Source: an uncultured Bacilli bacterium
Lineage (GTDB): Bacteria > Bacillota_I > Bacilli_A > RF39 > UBA660
Direction of reading: 5' to 3'
Assembly: GCA_947628765.1 (NCBI GenBank)
Contig: CANRBD010000048.1
Location: 1 to 8,367 of the forward strand
DNA length: 8,367 bases
Made by a program: the position numbers and the translations under genes
Shown: positions 1 to 5,136 of the stretch, piece by piece
Layout of the letters: every line of letters begins with the position of its first letter
How positions within the stretch are numbered: the first letter of the stretch is position 1
Notes under the pieces: generated by a model
The model's input: only the letters and a program-made list of their open reading frames with translations
What the model was told of the DNA's origin: nothing
Databases searched by the model: none

Positions 1-5
1 TGTAG

Positions 6-11
6 ATTATA
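6..11 (-). promoter_or_regulatory. Candidate -10 box for a gene left of the window
   Basis: The minus strand reads TATAAT here, downstream of the smpB palindrome and pointing out of the window. The hexamer at the expected -35 position (29-34, ATAAAT) is poor and no start site is visible, so this could be chance in AT-rich DNA. Confidence 0.25.
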
Positions 12-58
12 TTCTAACATAATTCTTTATTTATGTAAAGTTAAACATAAATTGTATA

Positions 59-94
59 AGGTTGTACCTAATTTATATAAATTAGGTACAACCT
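59..94 (-). terminator. 36-bp perfect palindrome after smpB (putative, possibly bidirectional terminator)
   Basis: The two 18-base arms are exactly complementary (outer arm AGGTTGTACCTAATTTAT), and the palindrome starts within the TAG stop of smpB. On the minus strand the bases after the hairpin are only moderately T-rich (CTTATACAATTT). On the plus strand it is followed by CTATCTTTTT, a better T-tract. It may therefore stop transcription in both directions, including from an unseen convergent gene to the left. Confidence 0.65.
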
Positions 95-527
95 ATCTTT
101 TTAATCTAGCTTTAAGATCTTTTTCAATATCACGTTTTTTTATAGCTTCTCTTTTATCGTATGTTTTTTTACCTTTGCCAATGCCTAATAAAATTTTAGC
201 TTTATTTTTAACAAAGTAAAGTTTTAAAGGCACTAAAGTAAAACCTTCTAATTTAATTTTATCATTAAGTTTTAAAATTTCTTTTTTGTGTAACAAAAGT
301 TTTCGGGTTCTAGTTTCATCATGATTAAATTGATTGCCTTGTTTATACTGGCTAATATGCATATTAATTAAAATAGCTTCACCCTTTTTAATAGTGGCAT
401 AACTATCTTTAAGCTGGGCTTTACCAAGTCTTATAGATTTAATTTCTGTCCCAGTTAAAACAATCCCTGCTTCGATTGTGTCAAGAATATCGTAATCATA
501 TTTAGCTTTTCTGTTTACTATTTCCAT
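93..527 (-). CDS. smpB: SsrA-binding protein SmpB (tmRNA partner)
   Basis: This is SmpB, the small basic protein that binds tmRNA (SsrA) and carries it into the A site of stalled ribosomes for trans-translation. The protein has 144 residues, normal for the family. Visible family signatures are GTEIKS (26-31), the NMHISQY segment followed by NHDETRTRKLLLHKKEI, and the basic C-terminal tail GKGKKTYDKREAIKKRD, which in known SmpB proteins inserts into the empty mRNA channel. The reading frame stays open upstream to 554, but ATG at 527 is chosen because AAAGGTGA (533-540) lies 5 nt before it and the protein then begins at the usual family N-terminus. The gene starts inside the last codons of rnr (26-bp overlap), so the two are co-transcribed and probably translationally coupled. 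The stop is TAG, and a large palindrome starts within it. The ssrA gene often follows smpB but would lie outside this window. Confidence 0.97.
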   Translation of the reverse strand: MEIVNRKAKYDYDILDTIEAGIVLTGTEIKSIRLGKAQLKDSYATIKKGEAILINMHISQYKQGNQFNHDETRTRKLLLHKKEILKLNDKIKLEGFTLVPLKLYFVKNKAKILLGIGKGKKTYDKREAIKKRDIEKDLKARLKR

Positions 528-2622
528 TTGTATCACCTTTTTTTGCGAGAACAAAATTAATTAAACCTTTATCTTTAATAACACTATCGACTGTGACTTT
601 TACTTTATCACCAATCATATATCTTTTCTTCGTCCTTTTACCGATTAAGCTATAAGTAGACTCTTGGTAGAAATAATAATCATCATCTAAATCATCAATT
701 CTAATCATTCCTTCAACTAGATTATCTAGTTCAACATACATACCATAATTAGTAACTGTATTAATCATACCTTCAAAAGTTTCGCCAATATGATCAAGCA
801 TATATTCGGCCATTTTCATATCGGTTACATCTCTTTCACATTCTACAGCTGCTCTTTCTCTTTCTGATGATTGAAGCGCTACTTGCGGAAGTTTACTAGT
901 AAAATAATTAATAGTTTCATTATTAATTTGATGTTTAAATAAATAAGTTCTTAATAACCTATGGACAGTTAAATCTGGAAATCTTCTAATTGGCGAAGTA
1001 AAATGTGTATAACATTTACTAGCCAAACCAAAGTGACCAATATTAGTACTATCATAAACTGCTTTTTTCATACTTCTTAAAAGCATAGTGGATAAAATAG
1101 GATATTCTTTTTTATCGCGTAATTGATCTAAAATACTTTGGATTGTTTTGGGATTAATATTTCTTAAATTAGCATTTACTTTATAACCTAATACACCTAC
1201 AAAGTTTAAGAAATTTCTAATTTTTTCTTCATCAGGCATACCATGTACACGATAGATAAATGGTAATTCCATATAAGTAATGGTCGTAGCTACAGCTTCA
1301 TTTGCGCATATCATAAAGTCTTCGATTAACTTTTCACCTTCACCACGTTCACGCTTTTTGATATCAATGGCCTTGCCATTTCCATCGACAATAATTTTAG
1401 GTTCATCAGTATCAAAATCAATATAACCTCTACTTATTTTATTTTTGCGAATTATTTTCGCTAGCTCATGCATTTCCTTTAGTGTATCCGCAAATTCTTC
1501 ATAACCCTCAGGAATAATATCCTTTTCAATGATTTGATTAACATTTTTATAAGTCATTTGTTTCCTAGAACGAATAACACTTTCAAAAATTTCACTGCTT
1601 AGTGTATTACCTTTTTCATCAATTTCCATCACACATGAAATAGCTAACCTATCTTCATTAGGATTTAATGAACAAATACCATTTGAAAGTTGGTGTGGGA
1701 GCATTGGAATTACTGTATCGGCTAGATAAGAACTCGTACCACGGTTATAGGCTTCATCACCAATGGCTGTATTTTCTTTAACATAATAAGAAACATCGGC
1801 AATATGCACGCCTAAAGTATAATGACCATTTTCTTTTTTTAAACTAATAGCGTCATCGATATCTTTAGTATCATCACCATCAATGGTAAAAATCATTTCA
1901 TCTCTTAAGTCTTTTCGATCTTCTAATTCTTCGGGTTTTACCGCTGAAGGAATCATTTCTAATTCCTTAATAACATCAGGAGAAAAAACATCATTAATTT
2001 TATATTTAGCAGCAATCGATAAAATATCTACGCCTGGATCATCTTTATGCCCTAAGATACGGATAATTTTTCCTTGATAGTAATTACTTTTATTTAAATT
2101 ATTATTTAACTTAACTACTACTTTATGACCGGTAACAGCTCCTTTTGTATCTTCATCAGGAATTTCGACAATAATATTTATCTTATCATCATCTAAATCG
2201 ATAAAGTTTTTGCCATCTTTAATATAAAATTCTCCAACTAATAAATCATTTAAATTTCTTTGATTTATTTTTCTTATTACAGCTTCTTTTTTTTCTTCAT
2301 TGATAACTGTAATAATAACTGTATCACCATTAATCGCCCCATTGATATTATTTTTAGCCACATAGTAGTCTTCATCTTCGCCATCAACGATGACAAAACC
2401 AAAACCTTTAGGGTTCATAGCTAAAGTTCCTATTTTTTGGCTGGCATCATTAAATTTTTCATATTTTCCTTTATTCGTGACTCTTATTTTTAAATCATTA
2501 GCTAGTTTGATTAAAGTTGGCGTTAGCTTTTCTTTTTCTTCGTCTTCTAACTTATCCAAGATTTCCTCATAAGTTATAGCTTTATTTTGACCTATGATAA
2601 TCTCGTAAACTTTTTCCTCCAT
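502..2622 (-). CDS. rnr: Ribonuclease R (RNB-family 3'-5' exoribonuclease)
   Basis: RNase R is a processive 3'-5' hydrolytic exoribonuclease that degrades structured RNA, and in trans-translation removes non-stop mRNAs. The protein has 706 residues, within the usual bacterial range. Domains in order are an N-terminal winged-helix region (about 1-60), cold-shock/OB domains (about 62-215), the RNB catalytic domain (about 235-560) and a C-terminal S1 domain (about 613-695). The metal-binding motif TIDGDDTKDIDDAIS (246-260) supplies Asp248, Asp254, Asp256 and Asp257. Further RNB signatures are SSYLADTVIPMLP (297-309) and HFTSPIRRFPDL (540-551), with the catalytic-site arginine in the latter. ATG at 2622 has AGAGGTGA (2627-2634) 4 nt upstream. 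A perfect TATAAT at 2641-2646 suggests its own promoter. The stop lies inside smpB. The long basic tail seen in E. coli RNase R is absent; the protein ends shortly after S1. Confidence 0.97.
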   Translation of the reverse strand: MEEKVYEIIIGQNKAITYEEILDKLEDEEKEKLTPTLIKLANDLKIRVTNKGKYEKFNDASQKIGTLAMNPKGFGFVIVDGEDEDYYVAKNNINGAINGDTVIITVINEEKKEAVIRKINQRNLNDLLVGEFYIKDGKNFIDLDDDKINIIVEIPDEDTKGAVTGHKVVVKLNNNLNKSNYYQGKIIRILGHKDDPGVDILSIAAKYKINDVFSPDVIKELEMIPSAVKPEELEDRKDLRDEMIFTIDGDDTKDIDDAISLKKENGHYTLGVHIADVSYYVKENTAIGDEAYNRGTSSYLADTVIPMLPHQLSNGICSLNPNEDRLAISCVMEIDEKGNTLSSEIFESVIRSRKQMTYKNVNQIIEKDIIPEGYEEFADTLKEMHELAKIIRKNKISRGYIDFDTDEPKIIVDGNGKAIDIKKRERGEGEKLIEDFMICANEAVATTITYMELPFIYRVHGMPDEEKIRNFLNFVGVLGYKVNANLRNINPKTIQSILDQLRDKKEYPILSTMLLRSMKKAVYDSTNIGHFGLASKCYTHFTSPIRRFPDLTVHRLLRTYLFKHQINNETINYFTSKLPQVALQSSERERAAVECERDVTDMKMAEYMLDHIGETFEGMINTVTNYGMYVELDNLVEGMIRIDDLDDDYYFYQESTYSLIGKRTKKRYMIGDKVKVTVDSVIKDKGLINFVLAKKGDTNGNSKQKS

Positions 2623-2640
2623 GAAATCACCTCTATTTTT

Positions 2641-2646
2641 ATTATA
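2641..2646 (-). promoter_or_regulatory. Probable -10 box of the rnr-smpB promoter
   Basis: A perfect TATAAT lies 18 bases upstream of the rnr start, close before its AGAGGTGA ribosome-binding site, giving a leader of about 12 nt. It follows the terminator at 2684-2707, so a promoter is expected here. The -35 region (TATATT at 17-bp spacing) is weak. Confidence 0.55.
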
Positions 2647-2683
2647 AGCTATTTACGAATAAAAATATAGTATTTAAGCATTT

Positions 2684-2707
2684 AAAAACAGTTAATTAAC
2701 TGTTTTT
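2684..2707 (-). terminator. Intrinsic terminator of the rmuC/membrane-protein unit
   Basis: A perfect 24-bp palindrome with arms AAAAACAGTTAA and TTAACTGTTTTT. On the minus strand it runs into the T-tract formed by its own 3' arm. The TAA stop of the membrane-protein gene (2696-2698) lies at its centre. Because of the symmetry it could work in either direction. Confidence 0.75.
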
Positions 2708-3259
2708 GTGTAAAATTTTACTTAAAAAGTAATAATAAATACTAAATGCTATAGCGCCTAAAAAGGCGACAATCATATCCCACATTGTATCAGAAACACC
2801 AGTTTCGGCTACTCTTTGGGCATCACCACCAACAAAATAGTTACAAGCAAATTCGAAAGTTTCCCATAATCCCGCACAAAGCCAAGAAAAAGAAAGAATA
2901 AATAAAATATTTACGATGATATTTTTCGTTTTATTATATCTAAGAATCAAAGAGGCACCATAAGCTGAAAGAACTCCCGATAATGTATGGGTAACTTTAT
3001 CCAAGCCTTCCCATTTATTATAATATTCAGCAATTATGCCTAAATAATGATTTAGAAAAATATAAATAATCCAAAAAGTGATAAAGCCTTCGCTTAATTC
3101 TATTTTAAATACCTTTCTTACTATATATGGTACGGCAATAGTAAAGATAATACTGGCATCTTTTAAAACAACCGCAAAACCTTTATCTAATTCGCCACAA
3201 ATTGTAACAAAACTACATATCAGCGTTATCAGTATCAGTAAGTAATTTATTTTCTTCAT
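2696..3259 (-). CDS. YjdF/DUF2238-like multi-pass membrane protein
   Basis: An integral membrane protein of 187 residues and unknown function. Hydrophobic segments lie at about 5-24, 32-50, 57-77, 90-107, 113-131 and 163-182, suggesting five or six helices. Conserved-looking polar motifs sit between them: LDKVTHTLSG (86-95), WETFEF (132-137) and GVSDTMWDM (154-162). This arrangement (D-K-x-x-H near one helix, W-E-x-x-E-F, then D-T-M-W-D) resembles the YjdF/DUF2238 family of predicted membrane proteins; that assignment is from memory of the motif pattern. ATG at 3259 is the only plausible start, since the next Met is deep in the protein. A GGAG lies 10 nt upstream, a rather long spacing, so expression probably depends on translation of the overlapping rmuC (47-bp overlap). 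The stop TAA lies in the centre of a palindromic terminator. Confidence 0.75.
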   Translation of the reverse strand: MKKINYLLILITLICSFVTICGELDKGFAVVLKDASIIFTIAVPYIVRKVFKIELSEGFITFWIIYIFLNHYLGIIAEYYNKWEGLDKVTHTLSGVLSAYGASLILRYNKTKNIIVNILFILSFSWLCAGLWETFEFACNYFVGGDAQRVAETGVSDTMWDMIVAFLGAIAFSIYYYFLSKILHKNS

Positions 3260-4307
3260 GAGGTATTTGCTCCATTTCTACACCATTAATCGAATTAAAT
3301 CGTTTAGTGATTTTTTCAGTAGTCGTATGAATATCTTTAACATCCTTACTAACGGTGTCAATACTTCTTGAAAGTTTATCCCAACGATCTTTGTAGCGTT
3401 TAAATTCTTCATCTAACAAACGAAGTTCTGTTTGAATAACTTTGGTATATTTATCACGTTCAATATTTTTCATGATAATTTGTAAAGTGGTTAAAGTACT
3501 CATTAAGGTAGTAGGACCTGTAATCCATACTCTTTTTTTATAAGCATAATCCATAATATCTTGATGATAAGCATTTACTTCAGCGAAAATAGCTTCAGCT
3601 GGTAAAAACAAAATAGCTTGATCCGTCGTTTCACCTGGAATTATATATTTACCAGCAATGGCATCAATATGTTTTTTCATATCTTGTTTAAATAATTTTT
3701 CAGCATTTTCACGATGAACATTATTTTTATCTACCATATTTTGATAATTTTCAAGAGGAAATTTCGAATCAATGGCAATTAAACCTAGAGGCTCAGGGGC
3801 GAAAAGAACGCTATCAGCAATCGTGCCATTACTTAAAGTATATTGTAATTTATAAACTTTATTATTAGGTCCAAAGACATTTTCTAAAATATGTTTTAAA
3901 TTTACTTCGCCAAAAATGCCACGAGTTTTTTTATCAGTTAAAACTGTTTGAAGTGATACAATATCATTCGATAAATTATCGATTTTCTTTTGTGCTTCAT
4001 CAATTTTTGATAATCTTTCTAATACTGAAGTAAAGGTTTTATTAGTTTTTTCAAAATTTTGATCTAATCTTTCATTTACTTTATCATTAATTTGCGTTAA
4101 TTTATTTTCAATTTTTTCATTTAATTTATCAAAATTTTTATTAGTATTATCACCCAAATCACTTTTAAAATCTCCAAGTTCTTTAACAATACCGGTTTCC
4201 ATTTTACCAAGTCTTTCAGTAATATTAGATTCATTGATGTTTTTAGTAAGCGATATTATACTTACTATTAATATAATAATTAATAATCCGATAATTATGT
4301 ATTCCAT
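3213..4307 (-). CDS. rmuC: RmuC family protein (putative DNA recombination nuclease)
   Basis: RmuC is implicated in limiting recombination at inverted repeats in E. coli, and its domain belongs to the PD-(D/E)XK nuclease-like fold; the exact biochemistry is unsettled. The 364-residue protein has an N-terminal transmembrane anchor (about 2-20), a long coiled coil (about 25-122), the RmuC domain (about 128-300) and a second helical/coiled region near the end. Family signatures are RGIFGEVNL (130-138), ADSVLFAPEPLGLIAIDSKFPLENY (starting at 164, with Asp165 and the IDSK at 179-182 as likely active-site residues) and LPAEAIFAEV (235-244). The frame is open to 4331, but ATG at 4307 is chosen: GGGAGG (4315-4320) lies 7 nt upstream and the -10 box (4330-4335) overlaps the alternative start. 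The 3' end overlaps the next gene by 47 bp. The stop is TAG. Confidence 0.93.
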   Translation of the reverse strand: MEYIIIGLLIIILIVSIISLTKNINESNITERLGKMETGIVKELGDFKSDLGDNTNKNFDKLNEKIENKLTQINDKVNERLDQNFEKTNKTFTSVLERLSKIDEAQKKIDNLSNDIVSLQTVLTDKKTRGIFGEVNLKHILENVFGPNNKVYKLQYTLSNGTIADSVLFAPEPLGLIAIDSKFPLENYQNMVDKNNVHRENAEKLFKQDMKKHIDAIAGKYIIPGETTDQAILFLPAEAIFAEVNAYHQDIMDYAYKKRVWITGPTTLMSTLTTLQIIMKNIERDKYTKVIQTELRLLDEEFKRYKDRWDKLSRSIDTVSKDVKDIHTTTEKITKRFNSINGVEMEQIPHEENKLLTDTDNADM

Positions 4308-4329
4308 AGTGTAGCCTCCCATCATTTTC

Positions 4330-4358
4330 ATTATATCTTATCTAACTATTTGTTGCAA
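4330..4358 (-). promoter_or_regulatory. Sigma-A-type promoter of rmuC
   Basis: On the minus strand TTGCAA (-35, 4353-4358) and TATAAT (-10, 4330-4335) are separated by exactly 17 bp. Transcription would start near 4323, giving a leader of about 16 nt that holds GGGAGG (4315-4320) before the ATG at 4307. It lies directly behind the terminator of the regulator gene. Confidence 0.8.
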
Positions 4359-4370
4359 GAACATTTTCCC

Positions 4371-4424
4371 AAAAGAAAAGTATATATTGATGTTTTCGGT
4401 GAAAAAGCATCATTATATACTTTT
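4371..4424 (-). terminator. Long intrinsic terminator after the XRE regulator gene
   Basis: On the minus strand AAAAGTATATAATGATG pairs with CATCAATATATACTTTT with a single A-A mismatch. An inner TTTTC/GAAAA stem caps it with an ACC loop. It is followed by CTTTTCTTTT. The stop codon of the regulator (4423-4425) overlaps the base of the stem. It separates this unit from the rmuC promoter. Confidence 0.82.
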
Positions 4425-4680
4425 AAATTTCCTGTTTTTCTTTTTCTGGTTCTTCACATAAATCCGATAATTGGACTTCTAACACTTGTGACAGTTTCCA
4501 AATAGTACCTAAAGAAAATGTTTGGTGGACATTATTTTCCATGTTAGAAATGAACTGTTTTGAATATCGACTTTTTTCGGCTAGCTCTTTTTGAGTCCAA
4601 CCTTTTTTCTTACGATATTTGCGGATATTCTTTCCAACAAAATCATATACATAATTTTCATCATTACGATTAAACTGCAT
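4423..4680 (-). CDS. Small Cro/CI (XRE)-type transcriptional regulator
   Basis: A DNA-binding protein of 85 residues made of one HTH_3/XRE domain with short flanks. The domain runs from about 15 to 73: GKNIRKYRKKKGWTQKELAEKS forms helices 1-2 and YSKQFISNMEN includes the recognition helix. LGTIWKLSQVLEVQLSDL closes the five-helix bundle. There is no sensor or oligomerisation domain beyond an acidic/basic tail (EEPEKEKQEI). ATG at 4680 is preferred over an in-frame TTG at 4692, because the bases between (GGTGGTGG, 4683-4690) look like the ribosome-binding site. The gene follows the rhodanese gene by 64 nt with no convincing promoter or terminator between them, so the two are probably one transcript. 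Its stop is inside a strong terminator hairpin. The target is unknown; autoregulation of the rhodanese-regulator unit is a natural guess only. Confidence 0.88.
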   Translation of the reverse strand: MQFNRNDENYVYDFVGKNIRKYRKKKGWTQKELAEKSRYSKQFISNMENNVHQTFSLGTIWKLSQVLEVQLSDLCEEPEKEKQEI

Positions 4681-4744
4681 ATCCACCACCAATATTATTT
4701 TCCCATATTTTTAGAGTTTATTGGTGTTGCTGTTCGTAGCACTT

Positions 4745-5032
4745 TTAATTGCCATTTTGCAGTAACCAAGCTTCATATCCGCCAATAACGCTTACTGTTT
4801 TATAACCTTGATTATTTAATATTTGGCATAAGCCTTGTGAAGTAAGACCATGGCGACAATATATATAATATGTTTCATTTTTATTTAAATATTTACTAGG
4901 ATTTATCATTAGTTCATTATAGCTGATATTTTTAGCACCAGGGATATGATTATTATTAAAATTTGGAATTGGTCTAATATCAATTAAATGGGGGTTAGAT
5001 AATTTAAGTAAATCAGGGACAGAAATATTCAA
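4745..5032 (-). CDS. Single-domain rhodanese-like protein
   Basis: A compact rhodanese domain of 95 residues, of the family that transfers sulfane sulfur through a cysteine persulfide. Visible motifs are DIRP (18-21), HIPGAKNIS (29-37, the usual GHIPGA with Asn in place of the first Gly), the active-site loop CRHGLTS starting at Cys59, and GGYEAW (84-89). The Cys loop has Thr where many relatives carry Arg (CRxGxRS), so substrate preference may differ. The likely start is TTG at 5032, because AGAGGTGA (5038-5045) lies 5 nt before it, matching the sites of rnr and smpB. The longer reading from GTG at 5041 would use a codon inside that ribosome-binding site. The gene begins a probable two-gene unit with the XRE regulator. 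Physiological sulfur donor and acceptor cannot be read from the sequence. Confidence 0.88.
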   Translation of the reverse strand: MNISVPDLLKLSNPHLIDIRPIPNFNNNHIPGAKNISYNELMINPSKYLNKNETYYIYCRHGLTSQGLCQILNNQGYKTVSVIGGYEAWLLQNGN

Positions 5033-5047
5033 ATTAATCACCTCTTA

Positions 5048-5073
5048 ATTATAGTATATGAAATGAATATGAA
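5048..5073 (-). promoter_or_regulatory. Candidate promoter/operator region of the rhodanese gene
   Basis: The minus strand carries overlapping -10-like hexamers TATACT (5053-5058) and TATAAT (5048-5053) just before the ribosome-binding site. The first gives the more sensible leader. No good -35 box is present at the right distance, which would fit an activator-dependent or regulated promoter. Immediately upstream, on the plus strand, ATATGAA occurs twice (5056-5062 and 5067-5073), 11 bp apart, as a possible protein-binding repeat. Confidence 0.4.
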
Positions 5074-5114
5074 CCTGGAGTGGGCAAAAAATTTGACATT
5101 TATTTCCTTATAAA

Positions 5115-5136
5115 TTAAAAACCCTATAAAGGGTTT
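5115..5136 (-). terminator. Intrinsic terminator of the LppM-like lipoprotein gene
   Basis: On the minus strand AAACCC-TTTATA-GGGTTT forms a short hairpin (5119-5136) followed by TTAATTT. The TAA stop of the lipoprotein gene (5135-5137) overlaps the base of the stem. The stem is only 6 bp, with three G-C pairs. Confidence 0.7.

Noticed and set aside
29..52. Small inverted repeat ATTTATGT/ACATAAAT
   Set aside because: An 8-bp all-but-AT stem with a loop of 8 bases is weak and expected by chance in such AT-rich DNA.
4591..4788. Plus-strand open frame spanning the regulator-rhodanese gap
   Set aside because: It lies antisense to the XRE gene and the rhodanese end, both with clear domains, and has no ribosome-binding site.
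5074..5083. AACCTGGAGT near the rhodanese promoter, resembling half of a MerR-family operator
   Set aside because: MerR-type sites need an inverted repeat between -35 and -10; the second half is missing and there is no MerR gene in the window.
5088..5098. Plus-strand TTGACA-type hexamer near 5093 as a possible plus-strand promoter or CtsR half-site
   Set aside because: No -10 box at 16-18 bp and no plus-strand gene follows; the tandem second half of a CtsR site is absent.
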